Shown piece by piece: positions 40,867-52,272 of a DNA stretch of 56,376 nucleotides. Numbering within the stretch: position 1 is the stretch's first letter; each line of letters opens with the position of its first letter. This DNA comes from Massilia psychrophila (GTDB taxonomy: Bacteria > Pseudomonadota > Gammaproteobacteria > Burkholderiales > Burkholderiaceae_D). Location: contig NZ_PDOB01000029.1 in NCBI RefSeq assembly GCF_002760665.1, positions 1-56,376 on the forward strand, written 5' to 3'. The notes under the pieces were generated by a model. That model was not told the origin of the DNA, ran no database searches, and saw only the letters and a list, made by a program, of their open reading frames with translations. The position numbers and the translations under genes were made by a program.

Positions 40867-40944
40867 CGGTGCGGTCCTTCGGTGGTGGGCACGGGGTTCA
40901 ATATACTCCAGCAGCCTGCTGCGATGGGCGCCGTCACGGCCCAA

Positions 40945-40972
40945 ACGAAAACGCCATCGCAATCGATGGCGT
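40945..40972 (-). terminator. Terminator of the tyrosinase gene
   Basis: ACGCCATCG pairs with CGATGGCGT around CAAT; read on the reverse strand it is followed by TTTTC. It lies 32 bases after the tyrosinase stop. Confidence 0.8.
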
Positions 40973-41004
40973 GGCGTGGATCCGGCGGCGCCGCGCTGGC
41001 CGGT

Positions 41005-42426
41005 CTACGAATCAACTTCCTCGCTCGACAGTTCCACCCTGACCTCGCCAATGTCGATGACGCTGCCGGACGGACGATTGTTACCGTTGACGCGCACAAA
41101 CGAAATGGTCAGCATGCTGATCTGCACCTCGGTCATGTTTTCCACCCAGCGATTGACGACATAGCGCAGTTGCGCCGGGCCGCCGCGATGGTGGGAAGCG
41201 CCCGCTACCTGAAATGGCCCGAGCGTGCCGATCAGGGCGGACACCGTTGCCGAAGGCGAATTGCGCGCGGCCGGCAAATTGAGGTAAATATTGTAAAAAT
41301 AGCCGCCTTGCTTTCCGTTGCCGGTCAGCATTACGTTGTCGAACACGACCTGAACCGATTTGTAGCGAATGCCGCTGGCGGTAATCATCGCCTCCTTGCC
41401 GCGGAAAATCCGGGCAAGCGCCAGGCCGGCTTCCTGGCTCGGCGGCATCTGGACGCTGACCGAGCGCTCGTCCAGGCTGACATCGCGCGCGCCGACGGCG
41501 GCGAACGTGGTGCCGCTGGTAACGCGCGAACCGGTCAGCTTGAAGCTGCCCACCGCCGGCGCCGACGGCGATATGAATGCCTGGCTTTGCGTGACACTCT
41601 TGGCCAGCGCCGGCAGGGCCGCCGGCAAGGTCTCGTTCTGATAATAATATCCCAGGCTGGTACGGGTATCCCAGGTATGGGTGCGCAGCATCGTCACCGT
41701 CGGCGTGTACGAATAACTGCCGCTCCAGTAGACATTCGAGATGGCCGGCATGACGCGGCCGCCGCCGGCCGCTACCCAGGCCACCCAGAGCCGGTCGACG
41801 TTGGCGTGATGCAGCCAGAATATCGGGTCGAGCGGCGATTCCATGGTAGCCATGTCGCCGCCGATGAGGTTGTGCAGCGTGTTATGCGGCGCGCTCTCGA
41901 ACGACGGTTCGAAGGCGCGCTTGGCGCCGCGCATGAAGTTGGTCAGCAGCGGAGAAAACGGCTCCATCGACAGCGCCGCCGATACGTTGGTATTGAAGCG
42001 CTCGGCGTACAGCGGATTGGCGGTGCCGGGGTCGGTAAATTCCGACGGCAGGTTCGGGTCCGTATAGTAATCCCAGTAGGGCAGGATCAGGTTGGGGTCG
42101 TCAGCAACGAGGCGCAGCTGCCGCTCGAAATGGTACAGGTAGCCGCGGTGCCAGCCAAAAAAATAGGCAATCGAGTGCGGGCAATAATTGACGTGAATGT
42201 TGCACCAGTACGCCCAGCTTCCCGGATCGTCCGGATTGGCATTGGCTTTCATTGTCGCAATTGCAAACAGCAACGAAGCATATTGCGGGCTGGTCTTGAA
42301 GGTTTGCCATTCCTGGCGCTGGCTCAGCGGCAAGCCGGCGGCAAATCCGATCGGCGCCGCGGCGGCACCGGAGAGGAAGGCCGATTGCTTAAGGAACGCC
42401 CTGCGCCCGATATGTTGATGACTCAT
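41005..42426 (-). CDS. Tat-exported tyrosinase-family copper oxidase with C-terminal beta domain
   Basis: A 473-residue protein oxidising phenols to quinones. A twin-arginine signal is seen (GRRAFLKQSAFLSGAAAAP), so it is exported folded with copper. CuA ligands are visible in WCNIHVNYCPH and FFGWHRGYLYHFE (His78, His84, His93), and CuB in APHNTLHN and DPIFWLHHANVDRLW (His180, His184, His205/206). From about 300 on, a beta-rich domain (GYFYNIYLNLPAARN, then VRVNGNNRPSGSVIDIGEVRVEL) resembles the C-terminal shield of plant and fungal-type polyphenol oxidases. GGAGGAG precedes the ATG. A paralogue lacking the copper domain lies 132 bases upstream on the same strand. Confidence 0.92.
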   Translation of the reverse strand: MSHQHIGRRAFLKQSAFLSGAAAAPIGFAAGLPLSQRQEWQTFKTSPQYASLLFAIATMKANANPDDPGSWAYWCNIHVNYCPHSIAYFFGWHRGYLYHFERQLRLVADDPNLILPYWDYYTDPNLPSEFTDPGTANPLYAERFNTNVSAALSMEPFSPLLTNFMRGAKRAFEPSFESAPHNTLHNLIGGDMATMESPLDPIFWLHHANVDRLWVAWVAAGGGRVMPAISNVYWSGSYSYTPTVTMLRTHTWDTRTSLGYYYQNETLPAALPALAKSVTQSQAFISPSAPAVGSFKLTGSRVTSGTTFAAVGARDVSLDERSVSVQMPPSQEAGLALARIFRGKEAMITASGIRYKSVQVVFDNVMLTGNGKQGGYFYNIYLNLPAARNSPSATVSALIGTLGPFQVAGASHHRGGPAQLRYVVNRWVENMTEVQISMLTISFVRVNGNNRPSGSVIDIGEVRVELSSEEVDS

Positions 42427-42558
42427 GAACTCCTCCAATGGAAATAAGGTGAAAGTGACTGCTGGTGCGCGGGCGGCGGCAGCCTGTGCAAAGATGCGCG
42501 CCGTTGGAAATGCTGCGGCGACCGGTCGATCGCCGCCATACTGCATAAAAAGCCGGCG

Positions 42559-43389
42559 TCAGGACTCGTCCTCGTCGGTGGAAAGTTCGAGCCGCACCTC
42601 ACCAATTTCAATCACTGGCCCGGCGGGACTGTGCTCTCCGTTTACGCGGACGAAGGAAACGGTCGCCATGCCGATGTCGACTATCGGAACGTCGGCCAAC
42701 AACTGCGTGACGACATAACGCAGTTTCGCGCGGCCGCCGCGCCGCTGGGCGGCCGCCCTGACCTGGAACGGGCCGAGGTTGCCGATCAGGCTGGTTCTGA
42801 GTGCCGACGAAGTAGCGCGCGACGCCGGCACATTCAGGTAGACGTTGAAAAAATAGCCGCCATTAGCGCCTTCCGCGGTGATGGCGATGTCGTCGAGCAC
42901 CACGTGGACGGATTTGTACTTGAGCGCACTGCCGCGAACGGGGGTGGCGCTTCCCCGCGCGATGCGGGCGATTGCCTGGCTATGGTCCAGTCCGGACGGC
43001 AACCGGACACTGAGCGAGCGCTCGCCCAGCGTCACTTGCAGCGCGCCGGCGGCGGAAAACGTCGAAACGCCGGTGACGCGCGGGCGGCTCAACCGGAAAG
43101 TGCCGACCGCTGGCGGCGCCGGCATGTTGCTATTCCCGTCTGCTTGCAACACCATCCCATCTGCGCCGGCGGCAAGGGCTGGCAGTGTCACCGGCAGGGT
43201 CTCATTTTGATAATAATAGGCAAGATGAGTCCTGGTGTGGGTGTCCGTATAACTGCCGTTCCAGTACGAGGCCGATTTGAGCGGCATCTTGCGGCAGGCG
43301 CCGATGCCGTCCGTGGGGGCCGCCACGGCGCCAGCAGCGAGCACGGAGTAGCGCAGAAAACCCCGCCACCCACAATGTGATTCACTCAT
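42559..43389 (-). CDS. Tyrosinase paralogue lacking the copper-binding domain
   Basis: A 276-residue protein. Its first 30 residues resemble the Tat-type signal of the neighbour (GWRGFLRYSVLAAGAVAAP), but with a single Arg. The next recognisable match is to the neighbour's residues after the copper domain (SYWNGSYT, LAYYYQNETLP). From there on the C-terminal beta domain is kept throughout, ending VRVNGEHSPAGPVIEIGEVRLEL. All six copper-ligand histidines and their helices are absent. The frame is intact and has a good ribosome site (AGGGGAG), so it looks maintained, not decaying. It precedes the tyrosinase in the same direction and may act as a chaperone, lid or copper-delivery partner. That role is my inference. 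Confidence 0.85.
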   Translation of the reverse strand: MSESHCGWRGFLRYSVLAAGAVAAPTDGIGACRKMPLKSASYWNGSYTDTHTRTHLAYYYQNETLPVTLPALAAGADGMVLQADGNSNMPAPPAVGTFRLSRPRVTGVSTFSAAGALQVTLGERSLSVRLPSGLDHSQAIARIARGSATPVRGSALKYKSVHVVLDDIAITAEGANGGYFFNVYLNVPASRATSSALRTSLIGNLGPFQVRAAAQRRGGRAKLRYVVTQLLADVPIVDIGMATVSFVRVNGEHSPAGPVIEIGEVRLELSTDEDES

Positions 43390-43789
43390 TGTTGCTCCCC
43401 TGATATATTATGTGGACCTGCCAAAATAAATCTGCAACATTCCGATAGCCAATATTGCTCGCGATGCAAAAAGAATATTAAAACTTTATTGCTTTCAATA
43501 CGACGCGCGAGGTGTGCCATCGATAGAAAAATCAAGGTCGTGATATTGCATCGCATTATCAAACTTGCGAACGAGGGCGTTATCTTATATTAACTAATTG
43601 GCAATGCCGGTCCATGCCGCTTGTTAAGTGCGGCTTGGAAGGACGGCGAAGTTTTTTGATTTTCCTCACAGCGTTGCCAAAGGAGGTTCCTGCGGAGTAT
43701 GTGCCGACGCTATTTTGCCGCGGCATGCGCACCGACAAGGTCGAACCTGCCTGGAGTGGCCCTGCCTGAGTGGCCCTGCCTGGAGTTGC
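43390..43789. other. AT-rich non-coding interval upstream of the tyrosinase pair
   Basis: About 400 bases. Roughly 43390-43600 is AT-rich and should hold the promoter for the reverse tyrosinase pair. A short repeat GTGGCCCTGCCTG occurs twice near 43755-43785. No gene or clear hairpin recognised. Confidence 0.5.
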
Positions 43790-44164
43790 TCAGCCTTCGT
43801 TGAGAGGCAAGGCGCGAAACGCCGCCGATTGCAAGCGCAATTCCCGGACCACTGCCGTTGCCAGGCTGGCCGAGTGCGCTCGTATGGCCGCGCTGTCGCC
43901 GGCAGCGTGCATCACCGGTTCGCGAAACGGCGCCGACTCTGCGATATCGCCAAGCCGCACCGAAGCGATCATGCCGTGGCGTTGACGCGCGGTCACGCTG
44001 AGAAAACGCAGTCTGAAGGCCTTGTCGAGCACGAACGTGCCGCCGGCCAGGCTGCTGCGGCCGACATCGAAAATGACATGGTGGATCACCGCTTGCGCGC
44101 GCCGGGCCACCCCCGCCTGGCTGATCCCACGTTTGCGTCCAATCAGTTGTTGCAACAGCTTCAT
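43790..44164 (-). CDS. Possible small hypothetical protein
   Basis: A 124-residue reverse frame from an ATG at 44164 (MKLLQQLIGRKRGISQAGVARR). It is basic and Ala/Arg-rich with GGTFVLDKAFRLRFLSVTARQRHG in the middle. GC-rich composition compared with the AT-rich flanks supports coding. Against it, no ribosome site precedes the ATG and I recognise no family. Confidence 0.4.
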   Translation of the reverse strand: MKLLQQLIGRKRGISQAGVARRAQAVIHHVIFDVGRSSLAGGTFVLDKAFRLRFLSVTARQRHGMIASVRLGDIAESAPFREPVMHAAGDSAAIRAHSASLATAVVRELRLQSAAFRALPLNEG

Positions 44165-44556
44165 TGAATTCTTGACGGATATAATTATATTGTAATTATA
44201 ACCACATGTTACATTTCCGCCTAGAAATATATTGTTATCTAGCCTATTCTGCTGTTGCGCGCAGTAAATGAACAACAACGACAGACTTTATGCGTCAATT
44301 TCCGCCTACCATCTTTCTGCCAGCGCTGAAATGGCAAGCTGCCTATTTGCCGAACGGAAAGTGAAACAAGCTGTAATAAATAAAAGCTTGTCATTGCCAT
44401 CCTAGTATGTTGCACCCCTGAATTGCTTACAGAAAATTGATCAAACAGATTATTTTCAAGCAAACATGATGAACAGAGTGTGAAGCCGGTCCTTCCCATC
44501 ACGGATCAGGGCGCATTTACCGGCGCGGCCACGCTCATCCTCAGGAGTGTTACTTA
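44165..44556. other. AT-rich non-coding leader of the polysaccharide lyase gene
   Basis: About 390 bases, AT-rich, without a credible gene. The heparinase-like gene starts at 44557 with AGGAG nearby (CTCAGGAGTGTTACTTA). The promoter is presumably here; no exact boxes are claimed. Confidence 0.5.
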
Positions 44557-46785
44557 ATGAAATTGTTTTCCTTACGCCTGCTGTGCCTGGCTTCGCTGTT
44601 GTCATGCGCTGCCGCCAAAGCCGACTGGGCCGCATCGAGCGACCCGCTGGTGGTCAAGCCGCGTCCTTCGAATGGCGACTTGCAGCCGCAAAATCCGCCC
44701 GGTTTTACCTGGGCCCGCCATCCTGGCGGCCCGGCGCGCTACGAAGTGGACATCCTCGCTGACGGCGCCGCCACCCCGTCCAAGGCGACGGTCGAGCGCA
44801 ACTGGTACCTGCCGACGCGCGCCCTTGCCGCCGGTAGCTATGCGTGGCGGGTGCGCCCGGCAGGTTCGAGCAACTGGTCGGCCGCGCGCCGGTTTACCAT
44901 CGGCGCCACTTCCACCGTGTTCGAGGTGCCGGACAACGCCACTTTGCGCAACCGCATTACCCAGAATCCGCGACCACGTTCGCTGCCGGCCTCGTTCGTG
45001 CCGATGAGCCAGTGGAATTTCGCGCGCATGCAACAGTTCGAGCCGTACGTCAGCCGCATGGCCAACGAAGTGAAGGCGCAGGCGAGCGCACTGCCGGCGC
45101 TGTCGGACGGGCGCTGGCAGTTGGCAATCGCCTCGCCGCTGACCGCCAACATGGTGGGCCAGCAAACCGACGTGCGCAACCGTATCAACGCAGCGAGCCG
45201 TCAGCTCGAAGCGGCGGCCATGATGTACCGCCTCAAGGGCGAGGCCTGGCTGCTCGACGAAGCGAAGCAGCGCGGCGACCAGCTGGCGTCGCTCAACCCG
45301 AACGGGCCGACCAGCTACCTGAACCAGGACCAGGCGACGCGCCAGATCGCGCTGGCGTTGGTCAAGGCGGTCGACATGCTGGCCGACAGCCTCGACAACC
45401 AGCGCAAGGCGCGCTGGCTGGCGGCGGTCACTGTCCGCACCAATGTTATCTACGCCAACCTGGCCGGCGACAATGGCCGCCTCGACCAGTTTCCGTTCGA
45501 TTCGCACGCCAACACCAGCCTGGTTTTCCTGGCGCTGATCTCGACGCTCGGGCTGGGCGACATTGCCGACGCCCAGAAGTGGTTCGATTTCTCGTTCCGC
45601 GTGTACGCCAACAATCCGTCGCCGTGGAGCGGCCCGGAAGGCGGCTATGCCAACGGCACCGCGTATGCCGAATACACCGCCGGCTACCTGGTGGCGTTGT
45701 GGGATCCGCTGGTGCAGGCCACCGGCGTGAATTTCTACGCCAAGCCATGGTCGCGCGGCTTCCTCGATTTCGCCACCCAGTTCACCCCGCCGGGCGCGCG
45801 CACCCACCTGTTCGGCGACGGCTCCGACACCCGCCCCGACCCACGCGTATTCCACGCCTTCGCCTCGCGCATGTCGACGCCGCGCGCGGCCTGGTATGTG
45901 CGCCAGCTGGGCGGAGCCGAAGACACGCTGACCTTGCTCGAGGCGCCGTATCCGATGCCGGTCGCCAGCGCGGCGTACGAGTCGGCGCCCGCCAGTACGG
46001 CCTACTACCCGAGCATCGGCTGGACCGCGATGCACAGCGACATCAACTCGCGGGCCCGCACCTCGTTCTACTTCAAGTCGAGTCCCTACGGTTCGTTCAA
46101 CCATAGCCACGGCGACCAGAACGCTTTCCTGCTGTCCGTGGCCGGCCAGCCGCTGTTGATTTCGGCTGGCTGGTACGACTGGTTCGCCTCGCCTTACTGG
46201 AACAGCTGGTACAGCCAGACCAAGGCGCAGAACGCCATCACTTTCGATGGCGGCAAGGGCCAGGTCACCAGCGGCTATCGCGAGCAGTTGCAGCGCAACG
46301 GCAGAATTTCTGGCTTTTCGACCCAGCCGGGGTGGGACTACGCCGAAGGCGACGCCACACCAGCGTATGCCGGCCAGCTCAGCTCAGCCAAACGCCAGGT
46401 GTGGTACCTGCGCGGCGAGAACGCGATCCTGGTGCGCGACAAATTGTCGGCCGTCCGTGCCCACACCTTCGAATTCAACGTGCATGCACCGGGCCCGATC
46501 ACGCCCAATGGCGCCGCCGGTGCCAGCATCGCCATCAACGGCCAGTCGGTGTGCCTGCGCTCGCTGGGATCCGGCGCCGTGTACGAAGCGCGCAGCGGCT
46601 ACGCGCCAAAGCCCGGCACCACCGAAGGCCACGGCGCATTTACCGTCAAGGGCGATGGCAAGAAGCCGGCCGAATTCCTGGTGTTGTTGGATGTCGGCTG
46701 CAAGAATCCGGTGGTGAAAATCACCAACAATGCCAACGCGTCACGCACCGTGCAGGTCGGCGCGCAGACAGTGGTGCTGTACTGA
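44557..46785 (+). CDS. Exported heparinase II/III-family polysaccharide lyase-like protein
   Basis: A 742-residue secreted protein with a signal peptide (MKLFSLRLLCLASLLSCAAAKA). A DUF4962-like front part (KPRPSNGDLQPQNPPGFTWA, fibronectin-like strands to about 125) leads into an alpha-helical toroid (about 130-430; EAAAMMYRLKGEAWLLDEA). The C-terminal heparinase II/III beta part follows (about 450-742), with FNHSHGDQNAFLLSVAGQPLLISAGWYDWFASPYW containing the conserved histidines and Tyr typical of the fold. It should cleave an acidic polysaccharide by beta-elimination; substrate (heparin-like, alginate or self exopolysaccharide) unknown. It converges on the penicillin-binding protein gene with 20 bases between stops. 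Confidence 0.85.
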   Translation: MKLFSLRLLCLASLLSCAAAKADWAASSDPLVVKPRPSNGDLQPQNPPGFTWARHPGGPARYEVDILADGAATPSKATVERNWYLPTRALAAGSYAWRVRPAGSSNWSAARRFTIGATSTVFEVPDNATLRNRITQNPRPRSLPASFVPMSQWNFARMQQFEPYVSRMANEVKAQASALPALSDGRWQLAIASPLTANMVGQQTDVRNRINAASRQLEAAAMMYRLKGEAWLLDEAKQRGDQLASLNPNGPTSYLNQDQATRQIALALVKAVDMLADSLDNQRKARWLAAVTVRTNVIYANLAGDNGRLDQFPFDSHANTSLVFLALISTLGLGDIADAQKWFDFSFRVYANNPSPWSGPEGGYANGTAYAEYTAGYLVALWDPLVQATGVNFYAKPWSRGFLDFATQFTPPGARTHLFGDGSDTRPDPRVFHAFASRMSTPRAAWYVRQLGGAEDTLTLLEAPYPMPVASAAYESAPASTAYYPSIGWTAMHSDINSRARTSFYFKSSPYGSFNHSHGDQNAFLLSVAGQPLLISAGWYDWFASPYWNSWYSQTKAQNAITFDGGKGQVTSGYREQLQRNGRISGFSTQPGWDYAEGDATPAYAGQLSSAKRQVWYLRGENAILVRDKLSAVRAHTFEFNVHAPGPITPNGAAGASIAINGQSVCLRSLGSGAVYEARSGYAPKPGTTEGHGAFTVKGDGKKPAEFLVLLDVGCKNPVVKITNNANASRTVQVGAQTVVLY

Positions 46786-46805
46786 CCGGATAGCGCAAAA
46801 GCACC

Positions 46806-49337
<2,532 letters not shown>

Positions 49338-49405
49338 TGATCCCAGCCGGCAAGTATATCTGACGGCCGCGAAAATCCCTGTCATTCGCGTGTGTCCGTC
49401 CCGGT

Positions 49406-50767
49406 CCCAATCCACCCAAGTTAAGGCTTTTCAGCAGTTTTTTTGACTCATGGCTTTGTGCGGCTTTTGGCCTGGGCTTCGTGGTTTTGGGAGATTCTGG
49501 CGGTGTTGATAGGTCCGGCCGGCGATCAGGTCGAGTACTCCCCGGAGCAATTTTTTGACCTTCCTACCGATGATGCCACCGAGCAGAAGGATGGGCATCA
49601 GGGGTTTGAGCGCGGTGTGGGCGTAGGCGTGGTTGACGCGTTTGCTGTCAGGCAGGTCGGCGTCGGCATGGGCGGTGAGGGCGACGAGGGCTTGCAGGTT
49701 GTCGCAGACGATTTTGGCGGCGACGTCGCGGGCCACGGCCTGCTGGGTCAAGCCGGTGACGTGCTCCAGATTGAGCCTGTGCTTGAGCCGTTTGAACGCC
49801 TCCTCAATGCCCCAGCGCTTGTGGTAACGCCCGGCGAAGCAGGCGGCCGGGTAGAGCTTGTCGTCGAACAGGTTGGTCATGAGAACGCGCTGTTCGCCGC
49901 TGGGCAATACGTTGCGGACCAGGCGCACGCGCTGCGGTTTGCGCGGACTCATAGTCGAGCGCGTCGCGCTTGTTCGGCGCGGGCAGCACGACGACCTGCT
50001 CGAGCGCGTCGGAGCGCATGAACGCGCGTACGCAGGCGAAACCGCTGGAATTATCGACGCGCATGCAGAACTTGATGGTGCGTTGGTTCAGCACGGCGAC
50101 CAGCCAGCGGCAGGGATAGCCGCGGTCGAGCAGTAGTAGGTCGTCCGGGGAAAGCCGGTCGAGGTGTTGGAACAGGAACTGGCGTTCGCCGCGTTCGTGG
50201 ACGTTGTGCAGGGAGGCGGCGAGCATCAGGCCAGGCCCCGGCAAGAACAGGCAGAAACGCATCGCTGAGGCGTCGGCGGCGACCAGTCGCAGGCCGCGCC
50301 AGCGCGGCACGAACCCGTCCTGCACGGCGCGCGCGATCAGCCAGTCGTTCAGGCGCGCAATGGCTGTCAGCGACAGCTTGGCGCGCGCTTGGGCGAATGC
50401 CTGCTCGGACACTGCGTGGACCAACCGGGCTTGTTGGCGAAGATGGGCGAAGAAGGTGTCCAGCTCGGCTTGGACGCTCATGCGCATGCCCGTCAGCATG
50501 ACCGCGACCAGCGTCGCCAGGGGCAGTTTGCGACAGCGCGAAAATGCGGTCGGATGGTCGGCATGACGAGCATCGTCGAGAAATTCTGAAGAGCATCGTC
50601 GGGCGGCGAAATCTTGGAATAGCACGGTGAGAACGGACATGGCAGGCAGTGGAAGAAAAAATTCACACTTGCGGCCGCGATTTTAATGCAATGTCAAGTA
50701 TATTTTATTTAATAATATAAATAAATTATCTAACTGCACACAATCTCTTTAACTTGGGTGGATTGGG
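49406..50767 (-). mobile_element. IS4-type element between 19-bp inverted repeats
   Basis: CCCAATCCACCCAAGTTAA at 49406-49424 is exactly inverted at 50749-50767, enclosing a frameshifted transposase gene. Size is about 1.36 kb, normal for this family. No matching target duplication is seen outside the repeats. The right repeat cuts into the N-terminus of an IS256-type transposase, so this element probably inserted there. Confidence 0.8.
49431..50640 (-). pseudogene. IS4-family transposase, frameshifted
   Basis: Two overlapping reverse frames together make one IS4-type transposase of about 400 residues. The first (49804-50640; HADHPTAFSRCRKLPLATLV, LVAADASAM, LLLLDRGYPCRWL) has the first two catalytic Asp regions. 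The second (49431-49952; YHKRWGIEEAFKRLKHRL) has the catalytic Glu of the YREK-type signature. They differ by one base in frame near 49950. A single-base error or decay, or less likely a programmed shift, explains it; as read it is not one protein. Confidence 0.85.
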
Positions 50768-51262
50768 GTGAATCCGGCCTCGCGGGGCAATTGAAGAAGC
50801 TGCTGGCCGAACGCATGCTGACAGCTGAACTGAACCATCATTTGGCTAACGAGGAAGCATCGGGCAACCATCGCAACGGCAGCAGCCAGAAGACGGTTCT
50901 GCCCCCTGGCGGCAAGATGCGGCTCAACATACCGCGGGACCGCCTAAGCAGCTTTGAGCCCAAGCTCGTGGCCAAACACCAGCGCCGCATGCCTGGCTTT
51001 GATGACCACGTGATCAGCATGTACGCGCATGGCATGAGCGTGCGCGAGATACAGGGCCACCGGCTCGAACTGTACGGCACTGACGTGTCGCCCGGCCTGA
51101 GCTCCACCATCACCGACGAGGTCGCGCAGTGGCAGCAACGGCCATTGGAATCGATGTATCCAATCGTGTATTTCGACGCACTGCGACTGAAGATCCGGGA
51201 TGAAGGCACAGTCAAGAACATGGCCGTGTATCTGGCCTTGGACATCCGTGCCGATGGAGCGC
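50758..51262 (+). pseudogene. IS256-family transposase fragment
   Basis: The frame reads GLAGQLKKLLAERMLTAELNHHL, then MPGFDDHVISMYAHGMSVREIQGH and YPIVYFDALRLKIRDEG, matching the N-terminal third to half of IS256/MULE-type transposases. The usual first 20-30 residues are missing, cut by the IS4 element's right repeat. Similarity stops after about LDIRADG. The first catalytic Asp remains; the others are lost. Not functional. Confidence 0.85.
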
Positions 51263-51526
51263 AGTGCAATCGTTGCCGTCTTCGTAGCCGCTGGCGATCT
51301 GATAGACCCGCTGGGTCAGGATGTCGTGTTGCGAATGGGTGACGTCGCTGGCGTGGCGTCGGTCAGTGAGCGCCCCCGACAGCCGCTTGGTCAGGCCGAT
51401 CTGGCGGTCTATCCCATTGAGCAGGAGTGGCCCGACATCGGACGACAACGCCCCGCCTTCGAAGTCGGCCCGCACTAAAAAACCGGGAATGGGAGCAAAG
51501 CGGAGTTGTTCTGGTTTAAAATTCAT
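51255..51526 (-). pseudogene. IS1380-family transposase N-terminal fragment
   Basis: The reverse frame from an ATG at 51526 reads IPGFLVRADFEGGALSSDVG, then DRQIGLTKRLSGAL and VYQIASGYEDGND, the usual N-terminal lines of IS1380 transposases. It ends abruptly where it meets the IS256 fragment near 51255-51265, so only about 90 of 400 or more residues remain. The two fragments face each other across a recombination joint. Confidence 0.8.
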
Positions 51527-51617
51527 CTCGGGCAAGGTGTGTTTGTGTTGAGCGAATAGGTTTCTAGATAATTCCCATTCTATCAATCAGTTACGGCATC
51601 CTTGCCCTTTTTTATAC

Positions 51618-52012
51618 AATATCCGGGCTAGAAGTGCTCGAAGTCATCCTGCGAGAGCTATTCGGTGACGCCGTGAAGACCGACAAAAAATCGCGCCTCC
51701 GCTCGCTCAAAGATTTGGACGAGGCGGCGGCCACCCTCGCCAGCGCCTGCCAAATGCTGCTGAATGACACTGTGCCGGATGCAGAGCTGCGTAAACAGTT
51801 GTTCTCGCGGATTTCTCCTGACGCGCTCGCGCTGGCCCTCTCCGGCGTCAACAAGCTGATTCGGCCGACCGACAATGTGTACTACCAGGAGCTGGACGCC
51901 AAGTACAAAACCGTGCGCCGCTTTTTGCCAGCGCTGGCCAAACACATCCATTTTGGCGCGAACGCCGCTGGCGAACCGTTTATCGCCGCATTCGCCTGGC
52001 TTCGCACCAACA
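51618..52012 (+). pseudogene. tnpA: Tn3-family transposase (TnpA) internal fragment
   Basis: The frame carries LEVILRELFGDAVKTDKKSRL, LDEAAATLASACQMLL, VNKLIRPTDNVYYQELDAKY and RRFLPALAKHIHFGA. These match an internal, non-catalytic part of Tn3-type TnpA (about 1000 residues in full). Both ends are lost; past about 52012 the reading runs into unrelated repeats. No resolvase or 38-bp ends are seen. Confidence 0.75.
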
Positions 52013-52034
52013 TGATGGTGAAACGACCGGCAAC

Positions 52035-52145
52035 GACGCCGGTCTATCGTGACCGGTCATTCCGGTCCATCGTGACCACCCCATTCCGGTCTATCGTGAC
52101 CGATTTGGGCCGTTACCGGAATCAGCGGTCACGATACCGGAATGG
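52035..52145. repeat. Spaced direct and inverted repeats, IS21-like element terminus
   Basis: CATTCCGGTCTATCGTGACC-type units occur near 52039-52054 (partial), 52058-52077 and 52082-52101, spaced about 24 bases apart. An inverted copy, GGTCACGATACCGGAATGG, lies at 52127-52145. Multiple spaced 20-bp sites at an end are typical of IS21-type transposase-binding termini. No istA/istB gene remains. Confidence 0.65.
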
Positions 52146-52272
52146 TGCCGTACAGCACCGAAATGATGTTACGCATATAGCAACCGACCAAGTACGCTGC
52201 CAGCTTTTGTCTGGAGACAGCGTGCCGGTATCGACCGATGGCCGGCTGCTCGATCAGCCTTCGCGGCGAGAT

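Noticed and set aside
44239-44502. Reverse 87-codon ORF in the lyase leader
   Set aside because: AT-rich DNA, Cys/Ser-rich random-looking product and no ribosome site.
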